Assembly (NCBI RefSeq): GCF_000001735.4
Contig: NC_003074.8
Span: 18,111,261-18,175,260 of the forward strand
Reading direction: 5' to 3'
From: Arabidopsis thaliana
Lineage: Eukaryota; Streptophyta; Magnoliopsida; Brassicales; Brassicaceae
Length of the DNA stretch: 64,000 bases
A model generated the notes under the pieces. The model searched no databases, was not told the DNA's origin, and was given only the letters and a program-made list of their open reading frames with translations. A program made the position numbers and the translations under genes. Below, piece after piece: positions 10,594-23,500 of the stretch. Each line of letters starts with the position of its first letter. Position 1 is the stretch's first letter.

Positions 10594-11102
10594 TAAAGTC
10601 TCTTCCTTTTCTTTGATAGAAGAAATTTTCGTTTTGTATATCTCTCGTCATGTAAGTTTCACGAAGAATCTGTTGTGTCATTGTATTTTTTATGTTTTCC
10701 CTTTTCACACTTAAGTGTGTAAGCTTTTGGTATTCTTATTTTTGCAATCAATTCCAAAAAGTTTTGGAGGACGATACTGGGTAAAAAATAGGATATCGAA
10801 AACACTGATCACGAAAAATTCATGTTACCCTTACTGTTTTTATAAACCATGTTTTGAGGATGGGATAGAAGAATTGAACCTCGTTAATCTGTGATTAGAT
10901 TCTCAATTTTGACACTTATATGACTCGATGAAATTCTAACCAAATCCTGCTTTCTTTTTTTTTGTGGGAAATTCTCTGTGGTTCCCGAACAGTCATTATC
11001 CAGAAACAAAGAGATTAGAGTACAAAATACGAATCATAAGAGACTCAATAGTCAATTCAATAACACTTAAAAGAAAATCACTAGAAAACCCCTTGTTTCC
11101 TT
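10594..11102. other. Convergent 3' intergenic region
   Basis: Holds the 3' UTRs of the coiled-coil gene (plus) and CLPC2 (minus). T-rich and A-rich tracts are compatible with polyadenylation from both sides. No gene is seen. Confidence 0.5.
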
Positions 11103-14100
11103 CTACAATATTGGAATAGGATCTTCCATGGCTTCTTCAGCAGCAAAACCACCAACACGTCCAGTGGTACCACTCAACACAACCACACTTCCTTCGGCAT
11201 CAACATCAACAATCACAGAATCTCCTTCTTTAATGTCCCTTGAAAGCATCTTCTCCGCCATACTATCCTCCAAAAGCCTCATTATTGCACGTCTAAGTGG
11301 CCTCGCACCATAACTCGGGTCGAATCCTTCATCCACCACTCTCTCTTTAAACCTCTCAGTCACCTGAAGCTCAATCTCTTTGACCTCAAGTCTCGCCACC
11401 ACTTCTTTAAGCATTATATCAGCAATCTCCTTGACTTCCAGCTTTGTTAACTGTCTGAAAACAATCATCTCATCTAACCTGTTCAAGAACTCTGGTCTGA
11501 AATACTGTTTTAGTTCCTCAGTCACTAAGCTCTTGATTCTGTTGTAACTGCTGTCTTTCTCGTCGTGGTCAAGATCAAACCCAATTCTTCTACCACCTTT
11601 TTCGATCACGCTGCTCCCTACGTTTGAAGTCATGATCAGAAGCGTGTTCTTGAAATCGACAGTTCTTCCTTTGCTATCAGTTAGTCTACCGTCTTCTAGG
11701 ATCTGAAGCATCATGTTGAAAACATCGGGATGTGCTTTCTCAATTTCGTCAAAGAGAACAAGAGTGTAGGGCCTGCGTCGAACCGCCTCTGTTAACTGAC
11801 CTCCTTCTGTGTATCCTACGTAACCAGGAGGTGAACCGATGAGTTTCGAAACAGTGTGTCGTTCCATGAACTCACTCATGTCAAGACGGATCATTGCTTC
11901 TTCTGAACCGAAGTAGTAAGCAGCCAAGGCCTTAGCAAGCTCTGATTTCCCAACACCAGTTGGACCAGAGAAGATGAAACTGGCGATAGGACGGTTTGGG
12001 TTTTTGAGCCCAACACGGGCACGGCGGATAGCCCGACTGATTGCTTTAACGGCTTCATCTTGGCCAATGACTCTTGTGTGAAGGGTCTGCTCCATTTGGA
12101 GAAGACGGCTAGATTCATCAGACGAGACTTTCTCTACCGGGATTCCTGTCCAGGTGGCGACGATGTGTTGGATGTCAGATTCTGTGACAGTAGGTCCTCC
12201 TTCCTCAGCTTCATTCTCGGCTTTGGCCACTTCTTTGCCTCGAGATAAAACATTAGCTATCTCAGCCTTGAGCTCTATTTCACGGTCACGATGAGAACCA
12301 GCCTGTCGAAAGAAGAACTCAGGAAATGTAAATATTAGTCTTGGATGTATAGAGAGTAAGAAATACTTGAAATCGATACCATCTCGAAGTCTTGGCTTCG
12401 CACAGCTTCATTCTTCTCTTTGGTGATTTGCCTGAGTTGCTTTTCAAGCTCTCTAGCTTCCTCAGGAAGCTAAGCAAACGAAACTTTCTCTGAATCAGCT
12501 CAAGTAGATATAAACACACATAGTTCTTTGGTAGTTGAGATACATGCAAATATTAAACCTGAGCATGGCGTAGTCGAACCCGAGACCCAGCTTCATCAAT
12601 CAAGTCAATCGCTTTGTCGGGAAGAAACCGATCACTGCTCATTCAAGAGAAGAAGCTGGGTTGAGATAATGCTGCAATTTGTGTAAAGACAATGTTCTGT
12701 GTTGGTGAAAGACTGAAATTGAATAAAATAAAAACCTGATGTACTGATGTGACAATTGTGCAGCAGCAACCAAGGCTTCATCAGTGTATCGAAGTTTGTG
12801 GTGGATCTCATAGCGCTCACGCAGACCTTGCAAAATCTGTATAGCTTCTTCTACAGTTGGTTCAGGTACTTTCACAGGCTGGAACCGTCTCTCCAATGCA
12901 GGATCTTTCTCAATGTGTTTCCTGTACTCATCAATTGTTGTTGCACCAATACACTACAACCGTAAAAAAAGAAAAAAAAAACATTTCGTAAATCTTGAGT
13001 TTACGGTTCTAATTGACATTTCGACAGCATTAGACTGATAAAAAGAATTGAGAAAATTTACCTGCAATTCACCTCTTGCTAGAGCTGGCTTTAAGATGTT
13101 AGCAGCATCGATCGCACCTTCAGCGGCTCCTGCACCGATGAGCGTGTGCACTTCATCAATAAACAGAATTATCTCATCACTTTGCCTGATTTCCTCCATA
13201 AGCTTCTTCAATCTTTCCTCGAACTCTCCACGGTATTTCGTTCCAGCCACTAGAAGACCCATATCAAGGGTTATAACCTGACAAAAAAAGTAAAAGTAAA
13301 TATTTATACATATTTATGCACTCTAACTAAGCCTATTAAGTTCATTAAAAATGATCCAACGGGAGAATATTTACCGTCTTCCCCTCGATTGTTTCAGGAA
13401 CATCACCACTAGCTATTCGCTGTGCAAGTCCTTCTGCTATTGCCGTCTTACCAACTCCAGGTTCTCCAATAAGACATGGGTTGTTCTTGGTTCTTCGAGC
13501 CAAGATCTGGACCACTCGTTCGATCTGTGGCTGCCTTCCAACAACCGGATCCAGTTTACCCTGCCATAGAAAGAGAAAAACCAAATTTTAGTAGAAACCT
13601 TCAAGCATTAACATGACACTCTCTTCAAAATGAGTACACATTTTTAGTACCTCCTCTGCTAGTTTAGTTAAGTTAGTCCCATACTCTTCAAGTGTTGGCA
13701 TTTTGCTGTTTCCGCTGCTTCCCCCACCAACGCTTGCTGTGACTTCATTGTTTTCCCCGACCATACGTATAACCTAAAAATGATATATGTATCTCAAAAT
13801 GTTATAACGAAATGGTTTACTAAGACATAACATTAACCTTAGAATCCAGAGTTGGTGCATTTACCTGTGTCCGTATATTACTAGGATCTGCACCCAAATT
13901 CTCCAAGACACGAGCTGCCACACCCTCCCCTTCACGAAGTAGACCAAGCAAAAGGTGCTCTGAACCAATGTAGTTATGCCCTAGATTTCGAAATAGCAAA
14001 ACATTTCCCAAATGGAGAAGAATTAGTTAGCTTCATCAGTCAAGAAAGCTTATGTATTGCACAACACATAACAAGCTCCAAGGCTAAATATTCATAATAG

Positions 14101-14748
14101 AAATAGACCCATACCAAGTTGTCGAGCTTCCTCTAGTGACAACTCCAGCACCCGCTTTGCGCGAGGAGTAAATGGAATCTCCACTGCCACGAATCCACTG
14201 CCTCTCCCAATTATCTTTTCTACTTCCACGCGTGAATCTTTAAGATTGATCCCCATGGATTTAAGAACCTTGGCGGCAATCCCAGTCCCTTCTCCAATTA
14301 GACCCAACAGTATTTGCTCAGTCCCAACAAAGTTATGGCCAAGTCTCCGAGCTTCCTCTTGAGACAGCATTATGACCTTAATTGCTTTCTCGGTAAAACG
14401 CTCAAACATTGCTTTGGGTACACATCGGCTAGCTTTTTCTCTCCCAGATGATTTTGCAAGTTTATACTTAACAAGGAAACCTGGACTAGGCCTTCCCAAA
14501 TAATCTAATGCACTGGGGGCCCTTAACCCTGAGAAGCTCTGAATTGTCAGAAGAGGTGCTTGTAAACTGGACATCATCTTCACACGCCCTCTTGGTTCTC
14601 TGTATTCTGTGGCCTGAATTCTCAGAACAGGTGCTTTTAAACTGCTCATCTTCATCACACACCCTCTTGGTTCCCTGTATTCTTTGGCCTGCACATGCCT
14701 TCCGGGACCAAAAAAAGGAGGTGTAAGAAGAGCTATCGACCAAGCCAT
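11103..14748 (-). CDS. CLPC2: Chloroplast Hsp100 chaperone ClpC2 (HSP93-III)
   Basis: Nine coding exons on minus: 14115-14748, 13865-13980, 13651-13773, 13375-13560, 13062-13277, 12736-12953, 12559-12634, 12380-12469 and 11103-12302, giving 952 residues. It is an AAA+ unfoldase of the chloroplast stroma that feeds the Clp protease and assists import at the inner envelope (family knowledge). Visible: a Ser/Arg-rich transit peptide; a double Clp N domain from about residue 115; NBD1 with GEPGVGKT (323-330) and ILFIDE (390-395); a UVR-like middle segment [17 protein letters not shown]; and NBD2 with GPTGVGKS (666-673) and LVLFDE. Length is full for the family. The transit peptide has a 25-residue tandem duplication (residues 21-45 and 46-70). 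A 5'-UTR intron (plus coordinates 14765-15261) is supported by GTATAA and AATGCAG sites. Confidence 0.96.
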
Positions 14749-15211
14749 GATGCAATGTTGGAGGCTGCATTGGGTAATGGTAGAACATCAGTATTGCTAA
14801 TTCTCTTAAACACGTATACAGAAAGAGCTCAGGCACAAAAATACACAATTTCAATTCACCAACTAAGAGCAGAACAATGTCACAAAAGCTTGAGCTATGT
14901 TTCTTATCTCCAAACTCTCCAAAGCAAAACAAGCAATCATCTTTGAACAAATCGAAACGCGAATACACAACCCTAATCTCAAAGTAAGCATTTTTGCATA
15001 TCAATAAAACCAAATAAAGAGTACCCAGATTCAGAAAACTCAAAATGAAACCACCAAAAGAAACGAAACCAAACGCCATGAGAAATAGAAGAAAAGAAAA
15101 ACTCAACCTTTAAAACAGCTCACACAACAGAGAAGCAGAAACCTAAAAGCTTCTTCAATGAAACACAACAACAACAAATGAAAAATAAAAACAGACTGAG
15201 AAAGAGAGTGA

Positions 15212-15259
15212 GTGTAGCAAAGAAAAGGGTTTTATGTGTAGCAAAGAAAAGGGTTTTAT
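15212..15259. repeat. 24-bp perfect tandem duplication in the CLPC2 5'-UTR intron
   Basis: Two identical 24-bp units, 15212-15235 and 15236-15259, abut the predicted 5'-UTR splice donor (minus-strand GT at 15261-15260). They therefore form the first bases of that intron in the transcript sense. Confidence 0.85.
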
Positions 15260-15399
15260 ACCGTCGACGCCTTTGGATAGCGAAGTTGGAGAAAGCGAGA
15301 GACTCCTTTTATTGGGAAAGAGATAGGAAAGTGAAGAAGAAGATACCCAAGAGACAAGAGATTTCTCTATTCTCTCTCTCTTTATCTTCTCTCGCATCG

Positions 15400-15640
15400 C
15401 CGCCCTTCATAGATTAAACACACTCACCTACCAAAGTTGCATACCAGCCGTTAGATTACTCATAAGTGTATTCCACCGTCGGATTTAACTACTTTTTAAA
15501 GAGTCAACCTCAATAAGAATCTTGTTCCCAAAGATAAGGGTTTGTGTTGAGTTTAAGACCGGTTTAATCTGAAAACTCCGTCAAACCAAAACCAAACCGA
15601 TTTATCATAAAAAAATTCATATCATCTACTTCCATTGGCT
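15400..15640. promoter_or_regulatory. Short bidirectional promoter interval, CLPC2 / F-box gene
   Basis: CLPC2's CT-rich leader ends near 15400 on the minus strand. The F-box gene's untranslated first exon ends at 15694 (AAAG|GTAGGT). The transcription starts of both genes must therefore lie within a few hundred bases. This is an inference from leader structure; no individual factor site is claimed. Confidence 0.4.
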
Positions 15641-15694
15641 AGAGACAGATTGTAACGGTGTCGTCGTCGCCAAACGATTTGCCTCTTCCTAAAG

Positions 15695-16600
15695 GTAGGT
15701 TCTTCATTTCTCTCAGTGCCCCTTTGCGTGTTTCAGCTTCTTCTTTATGATCTAATTCATGTCTATGTTTCGTTTGATTCTTTGTTCAATTCTGAATTGA
15801 GAAAATGGCGATTCGAGATCTGTCTCTTCGGTTTTTTAGTTCGACTGATTTGGGAATGTGAAGAGATCAGATTGATTTGTTGACAGAGTCTTGGGGGTTT
15901 TCAATCTTATTCCTCTAGATTTTCGAAATTCGATTCCTTTACATCAGATTTCGCTTAATTCTCTGTCCTAGTGAGTTTTACGATCTTTAGTCTTCTGGTT
16001 TGTCAAATTCTATGTCTTTTCATGTTCTTCTGAGTTTTAATGGTTGATCTTCAATTACTTGGCCACAATCTCTAGAGTTTGAGACTCTTGACTTGTCTTG
16101 CATATATTCCTCTGTAGATTGGTTTTATGTTTGGTTTCAATTCCTTGTTGAACTATTCTGATACGGAAGTTTTCCTTTCTAAGGTTTGGTGTTTCCTTTT
16201 TCTGATAAATAGTGATGAAGATCGATTATGATGATCATGTAAGAATATAATCTAGCTTTGGTGTTTGTATTGGTTTACCTGAGGGAAGAAAAGTCTTTCT
16301 CTTTGGGACTTTAAACTTTGATTACTTAACTCCAACATTATCATAGTTGGGTTCTGTAGTTCATTTCACTTATAGCAGTAATAACTCATTGATTGATGCA
16401 ATCAATCAATCCTGTGATGGAAATGGAATCATGGAAATTGAGGGATTCAGGGAGGATTGATTGATTAGAATTTCATATTTATGAGAGAATAAGAGAACTG
16501 ATGTGTGTTTCTTTTCCTACTTCTTAAAGTTGTGCTCTTTCCTATTTCTATAAGCTCTTGTGGATAACAACAGTTGATTAACGTTCTTATGCTTGTTTAG
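15695..16600 (+). other. 906-bp 5'-UTR intron of the F-box gene
   Basis: The donor AAAG|GTAGGT at 15694/15695 and acceptor TTGTTTAG at 16600 flank T-rich sequence with no coding potential. The ATG follows 12 bases after the acceptor. Long leader introns of this kind often raise expression in Arabidopsis (general knowledge). Confidence 0.6.
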
Positions 16601-16612
16601 GGTACAACAAGA

Positions 16613-17748
16613 ATGGAAGAAGAGTATGAGAGTCGTCGATTGAGGAGATGGGAAGAGTTGGACACTGACATCTTAGTAAGAATTTTCCAGAAGTTTAGCG
16701 TCTTTGAGTTGACTTCGGGATTAGCTCATGTTTGTAGAGGATGGAGAGCTGCTTGTTGCGATCCGATTCTTTGGAAGACGGTGGATTTGTCAAACATGAG
16801 ATCTAGTTTCATCAAGATCCCATTAGAGCCTTATGTCTATGTGGAACGCCGATCTGATGAGGCCCTAACCCGCATCCTGAAACTCTCCATGAACCTTAGC
16901 GGAGGAAGCACGAGGACCTTGATTTTTCATTTCAACTTGTTCTTGAGTGATGATCAGCTTACTTACACCGCAGAAAGGTATGTCCTTTTCGTTCTTCCAC
17001 TTATTTGTCTTCCAAATTGTTTCATCATGGCCGTAAACTATGGTTTTTTAGTCAAAAGTTGGTTCAGTTTTTGGTTTGGTTAAGTTCATGTACCCACTTT
17101 CAGTCAAAATTGCTGAATTACAATTAAGCTGAATCTCGCAAATGCTAAAAGTTGAAAAATTTGTTGTACTGAATATTTTGCAGGTGTCCAGGGTTGAGAC
17201 GGGTCGTCCTACCGGCTTGGAACAGAATAAAGAAGACTGGTATATGCAAAGCGATAAGAATCTGGAAAGATCTAGAGTCACTAACAATGCCAAGCATCGC
17301 AAACCCGCCTTATCTCTTAACAGAAATTGCCAAGAACTGCAAGAATTTTAAAGAGCTGAAGATCATGGGTCCATTCGAGGTCTTCTTTGCAAACACGCTC
17401 ATCACTTGCCTCCCAAACATCAAAACACTCAGCATCAGATGCTCGGCGATAAAGCGGGAAGCACTGATGAAAATCCTTGACGGATTACCAAGCCTTGAAG
17501 TGCTCAACATATCACACTCTCACCTAGTGGAGTACAGCGGTTGGCAGCCTCAGCAGAAGGTGATTGTTAGAGAGCTCGATAAGACGATAATGGAGAAAAC
17601 AGCAAGGCTAAAGAAATTCTTGACTTGCATGGATCACAAGACGTGTGTGATGTGTCAGAGGACTGAAAACGATGAAGGGATTGTGAGATGGTACAAGTAT
17701 GAGGAAGGAGACTGGAAGGTTGATGAAGTGAGTTCTCTTCATCTTTGA
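16613..17748 (+). CDS. F-box protein with leucine-rich-type C-terminal repeats
   Basis: Two coding exons, 16613-16977 and 17184-17748, give 309 residues. An F-box occupies about residues 12-60: WEELDTDILVRIFQKFSVF, then VCRGWRAACCDPILWKTVDL. This segment binds Skp1 (ASK) proteins in SCF ubiquitin ligases (family knowledge). Leucine-rich repeats follow, for example LESLTMPSIA, FKELKIMGPF, IKTLSIRCSA and LEVLNISHSH. The C-terminus has a Cys-containing patch (CMDHKTCVMC) and an acidic/aromatic tail. It differs from the FBD F-box genes at the end of the window: there is no FBD domain. The substrate is unknown. Confidence 0.9.
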
Positions 17749-18408
17749 TGTTTCTGCTGTGATCATTCTCTGTGAAGGACTTAACTTGTTATTGTTCTCA
17801 TCTTTGACTGTTGAATTGTTTATTTCTTTGTGTTGTTTGTTTTGATTTGAATCGTATTATGTGTATATATCTGTAGGCTATGCCAATGAATGTCTGTAGT
17901 GATCAACTTTTGATCACCACCAACCTTGCACACCAAATAGGAAAATAAAACAATATTGTTACAATTATTTGTCTTGATATTAGCATTATTAGTCACATTT
18001 GTTTTGCAAATCATCTACCTTTTTTTTTTGGTCTATATCTTATTCTTCTTAGTTCTTACCTACCAGTCTTCTCCGGCGGCATTAACGACACCGTTTTATC
18101 GAGCTCAGCCACCACTAGTTAGGTAACGATATATATTCTTAAAAACGTTTAGAAAATTTCTATGTATGTTTCACACGAACAAAAAGAAAATATTTTTCAG
18201 ACATCAACGGTCATTATGGACGACGACTGTTAAACAAAATCGTTTAAAATTCTTGTTGCGTAATTTGACCATTTTATTTTATTTTATACCAAAAATTGAA
18301 GATATTATATATATGTTTTAATTCGATCGCAAATAAATCTGAAAATTAAAACACAAAACGTTACTCTTCTCTCTCATTCTCTTTCGCTTCTCGATAGCTT
18401 CTCAAATC
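17749..18408. other. Intergenic region between the F-box gene and MAPR3
   Basis: The proximal part is the 3' UTR of the F-box gene. The distal part, with TATATATATG near 18310, is the likely core promoter and short CT-rich leader of MAPR3. No other gene is supported. Confidence 0.45.
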
Positions 18409-20093
18409 ATGGTTCAGCAAATATGGGAGACGTTGAAGGAAACAATCACAGCTTACACTGGACTTTCTCCAGCTGCGTTTTTCACCGTACTTGCTCTCGC
18501 TTTCGCCGTTTACCAAGTCGTCTCCGGTTTCTTCGTTTCTCCTGAAGTTCACCGACCTCGTTCTTTGGAGGTTCAGCCTCAATCGGAGCCTCTTCCACCG
18601 CCGGTTCAGCTCGGAGAAATCACTGAGGAGGAGCTTAAGCTTTATGATGGCTCCGATTCTAAAAAGCCCCTTCTTATGGCGATCAAGGGCCAGATCTATG
18701 ATGTTTCTCAGAGCAGGTATTTCTTGTGAAATCTTTACTTGTTCATTAAATTATGATTGAATCCAAATGATCACTAGTTAAATTACCAGTAATAAACGAT
18801 TCAACCCAATAGTTTCGAGATTTGGGGTTTAGGTTAGTTAATCATGGTTGACTGTTTGATTTATAATCCGAAGTTTCCAATTACTATCTATCTTATGATT
18901 CTAGTATATCTACTGATGCTCGAACTCTAGTTTAAGTGATTCTTTATTGTAAAACTGAACACTTTTAGTAAATCTTTTTGATGAATATTCTCTCCTTTTT
19001 GTTCATAATCTTATGATGCTCTTTTTATTGCTTTTTGCATCTTAGTGTTTGTTTTTTCACTTCTTTTCTTGGAACAATACCATTAGAAGCACTGATACAA
19101 TTGTATTGTATTCAAGTTATCGGAAAGATCTCTACTTTTTCTTATACTAGAAAAACCTGTATTTAGATTACATCTTGGATTAGTAGAGATTGATAACGTA
19201 CAAACTCGTCAAAGGTTTGGCTTCTAATATTGCTATTGTGGCGAAAGAGATCGTTCACTGATTAATTATCCACATTTGCTTGCTATTTGTGTTCCATGAC
19301 GTTTGTAAATTAAGTTTTGGCGAACATTGTTGGTATGTAACCATGCTGCAGTTGTCTAGATCCCTGACTTGTCAACTAGACAGTTCTTTTACATTCCAGT
19401 TACCGAAAACTTCGTTGTGGTAATTAGGTTTTGTGCTAGATGAAATAATCACTTCAGTGATCATACCGTTTTGCTTGTTCATAGTGGCGACAGACACAGA
19501 CACACTCATCAACGCATATACATGTCGATGTATATGTATGCATAACTTTTAGTTTTTTTCTTGTACATAGTTCATCAGCTGTACTACATATCTAGATGAA
19601 TCATATTCATATGTGCCAAGCTGTAGTTTTTCATTCTTCAAACTCTACTTAACTCTTACTGGTCGCTAATTTGCATGACCATCTGTTCTTTTTATGCAGG
19701 ATGTTTTATGGACCAGGTGGGCCATATGCTCTGTTTGCAGGGAAAGATGCAAGCCGAGCTCTGGCAAAGATGTCATTTGAGGACCAAGACTTGACTGGAG
19801 ACATCTCAGGTCTCGGTGCATTTGAGCTAGAGGCGTTACAAGACTGGGAGTACAAGTTCATGAGCAAGTATGTCAAAGTCGGAACCATTCAAAAGAAGGA
19901 TGGAGAAGGCAAAGAAAGTTCAGAACCTTCCGAAGCAAAGACTGCCTCTGCGGAAGGTCTTTCTACAAACACTGGAGAAGAAGCTTCAGCAATTACCCAT
20001 GATGAAACTTCTAGAAGCACAGGCGAGAAAATCGCGGAAACCACGGAGAAGAAAGATGTTGCAACTGATGATGATGATGCTGCAAAGGAGTAA
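18409..20093 (+). CDS. MAPR3: Membrane-associated progesterone-binding protein 3 (MAPR3 / MSBP2)
   Basis: Two exons, 18409-18716 and 19700-20093, separated by a 983-bp intron, encode 233 residues. An N-terminal membrane anchor (AAFFTVLALAFAVYQVVSGF) precedes a cytochrome-b5-like haem/steroid-binding domain. The domain runs from EITEEELKLYDG through MAIKGQIYDVS and MFYGPGGPYALFAGKDASRA to LQDWEYKFMSKY. The C-terminal tail is a low-complexity Glu/Ser/Thr/Lys region ending in a DDDDA acidic stretch. MAPR proteins sit in the ER or plasma membrane, and MSBP relatives scaffold cytochrome P450s of lignin biosynthesis (recalled literature). Confidence 0.95.
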
Positions 20094-20354
20094 AGTCAAT
20101 GTAATGAGAGGCACAGTTTCTCTTGAGAAATTAGTGAGATTTTTCAGGGTTTAAGTATGAGTCGTATATAGCTCAATAAAAATGGTGACCTTGTGTGTAC
20201 TTTTTGGATCTTGTATAATGACATCTAATTCTGGTTATGGAAGCTTCAAAATACATTATTTCTACAGTATTAATCGATAAACAGTTCTATAATTCAGGGT
20301 TTGTTCACTTGTTGTTTATGCTTAGTTCATATTTGACATCCTGCTATGTGCCTG

Positions 20355-20400
20355 GTAATTGAAGATGGTTCAATTCCTAAAATCGAAGCACCAACTTACA
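20355..20400 (+). pseudogene. Degenerate copy of SEND1 intron 2/exon 3 sequence
   Basis: These 46 bases align without gaps to 21112-21157, the end of SEND1 intron 2 plus most of exon 3, with 40 of 46 matches by my count. The copy lies about 190-240 bp upstream of the SEND1 ATG. It lacks the acceptor AG context (GAAG instead of GTAG), and its frame is not continued. It is a small displaced exon fragment, not a gene. Confidence 0.7.
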
Positions 20401-20593
20401 TTTGATGGTAGGTCTGTTGCCGAACCGAAGTGAAGAATTTGCAATAATTTTGGTTTCGGTTTGGAACCTTCAAACCGACCGGTTTCGAATTATTATTGAA
20501 CCAAATTTTCAAAATTCAAATATCTTGTCAAATCATTTTCTTCCCTCTTTCTGTCTCTGTCTCTCTCTCTCGCTCGATCTCGAAGGTGAAGCT

Positions 20594-23500
20594 ATGGGAG
20601 TGAAGTATCTTTGGGATGTCTTGGAGCCTTGTAAGAAGACTTTCCCACTCGATCATCTTCAGTGAGTTGTTTCTTCGTCTCAATTTCTCTTTAATTTTTC
20701 TGGGTGTTTAAAAAGACCAAGTCTTTACGAGATCTTCGTAATCGCTGTAGAAACAAAAGGGTATGCGTGGATCTTTCGTGTTGGATGGTGGAATTGCATA
20801 AAGTGAACAAATCTTATTGCGCCACTAAAGAAAAAGTTTATCTTCGAGGATTTTTTCATCGTCTCCGAGCCCTAATTGCCCTAAACTGCTCCATCATTTT
20901 AGTCTCAGGTAATTTAATTCTACCCTACTGTTGAAAATTGCCATCAGAAGAGCCAATTAGGGTTTATGTAGTGTTGTATTGTTGTCATTGTGAATTGATT
21001 TGAGTAATAGAAGCATGAGTGGTCAAATCAGTTCTTATTTATTGATGCTTTGCTCTAAAGTTTAGTTTTTTCAATGCTATTGAGCATACTTGACTTGTTG
21101 GAATGTGGCATGTAATTGTAGATGGTGCAATTCCTGGAATCAAAGTACCAACTTACAAGCGTCGGTTAAAAGCAAGATTCGAGGTACAATGATGTCAAAT
21201 GTGGCACTTGTGGTTTCATCCTTGCATATGATGGCTAGTTTTTGGATTGTTTTTTTCGATTTCGTGCTATATTGGTTCAGCCAGATCGCTGACGATGGTG
21301 TTGAGCCTAGCAAAGAGACTTCACTCAAAAGAAATATGGGGTCTGAGTTCTCGTGCATCATAAAAGAGGCGAAAGTTATTGCATCAACACTAGGGATACT
21401 TTGTTTAGACGGGTAGGGCTTCAAGACAGTTAGCTTAGATTGACAATGAGACTTTGGTTTGAGTGTTTAACTTTGCTTATGAGACTTTGGTTTGAATGTT
21501 TAACTTTGCTTATGAGAAACTGATTCTGTTCTGTATTTTCCATCAAATGCAGGATTGAGGAGGCTGAGGCGCAATGCGCTCTGCTAAACTCGGAATCCTT
21601 ATGTGTAAGACGCATTTTTCAGCTTTAATCAGTTTCTTGTTCGTCATGCTGTTAACCCAATATTCAATGATCATCCATAGGACGCCTGTTTTAGCTTTGA
21701 TTCGGATATCTTCCTTTTTGGTGCAAAGACTGTATACAGAGAAATATGCCTTGGTCAGTGGAAAGAGACTCTTTAGTGTGTTGGTTTCTTTTACCGTCTG
21801 ATATGGTTAATAGTATTATAAGTCCTAATAAATTTGCCAATGAACTAGGTGAAGGAGGTTATGTTGTTTGCTACGAGATGGATGACATCAAGAAAAAGCT
21901 TGGGCTTGGACGGAACTCATTGGTAAATTAACAAACCTCTTTAAGTGATTAGCTTTATATACTTAACCCTGATCTTTCGTTTCTATAAAGCTGCACCACG
22001 TTATTATAAAATGATTAGATTGGTAGAAGCATGAATGCAATGCTTGCAAAAGGTGGCCTTTGATATTTTATAAACTCAGGTGAGATAGATACTATGTGTA
22101 TGAATGGTTCTACTGCAACGTTGTAGCTTTAAGGGCTCAATTCCTTTGTTAGCATCAGTAGACAAGAAAACCAGCTACACATTGTTGAGTGTTGACTATT
22201 ATTCCATGCGTCAAAGAACTTTAAAATCTTAGCTATGTTTCATCAAATGGTAAGGTCATGTATACAATGTTTTCTTGGGTGATGTTACAGATAGCTCTAG
22301 CGCTTTTGCTTGGCAGTGACTACTCTCAGGGAGTTCGTGGTCTTCGACAGGTGTGTAGATAACTCAAGCTTTTAAACCTCCATCTATCGGGGTCATATGT
22401 TATTCGAGGTTGTCTGTTTTATTTAGAATTGGATTACAAAAGACTCACGATTAAACTTCTTCTGTGTACAGGAGAAAGCTTGTGAGCTTGTTAGGTCGAT
22501 TGGAGACAATGTTATCCTTGAAAAAGTTGCATCAGAAGGACTTTCCTTTGCGGAAAAGCCGAGAAAGTCTAAGAAGCAAGTTAGGCCTTCTGTGTGCAGC
22601 AAAAAGGGGACCTTACCTTTGGTGGTTATAAATGGTAATGAAAGCAACAACTTCTTTGTGTTTTTGATATGACATGATTTTGGTGTTACCCCAAACAGAA
22701 TGTTTGTTTATCATTGAAAAGCTCTTTCCATAATTTCAACTTGTTGCAGGAAATAATCGTGATCCAGAAAGACTGGAAGAGATCAAGCAGGTGATCGATG
22801 CGTTCATGAACCCCAAGTGCCACCAAGCAGACTCTAATACAGTTTCCAGGTTAACCCTTCTTTCCATTTCTTTGTTGTCAGTCCTGTGATGATAATTCTT
22901 CTCCAGATTATACCTATTCGTAGAGCTAGCACGTGCATAAGCCCATCGTTAGTAGCAATCATCTGCCACAAGGAATCACATATTTTTGTCCTGAATTAAG
23001 TCATGGAATAATATGCTTCCCCAAATGCATGAAAGAAATCAAGGAATTTCTGATGAGTAATAAGCTTATAATAGGAATGTCTGTTAAGCCTGGAGATTGG
23101 TGAACTTGAAAAAAATTTGAATGTTATTCAGATTTTTTATAAAGGAAGTGCTATAATTTATATACTGGTTTTGCAGGGCCTTAGCTGAATTCTCTTTCCA
23201 GCGCACCAAGCTTCAGGAGATATGCCATCAGTTCTTTGAGTGGCCCCCTGAGAAAACAGGTATTACTTTGGATTTATACATATTTCTTATACCTTGTAGT
23301 TGCATTGTGCAGAACCAATTGTGAAACCAACGTTTCTTCTTTTTCATTATCTTGCATTAAGATGAATACATACTTCCTAAAGTTGCTGAAAGAAATCTGA
23401 GAAGGTTCGCTAATCTGCAATCAAGATCAACTGAGGTTGAAGTTAACCTTCCTCTCCACAAGGTACCCTTCTCTCGCTCTCTCTCTCTCTCTGCAAGTTA

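Noticed and set aside
14486-15106. 206-residue minus-strand frame overlapping CLPC2
   Set aside because: It runs through the CLPC2 leader intron and the wrong frame of exon 1. It has no domain and is Phe/Leu-rich low-complexity.
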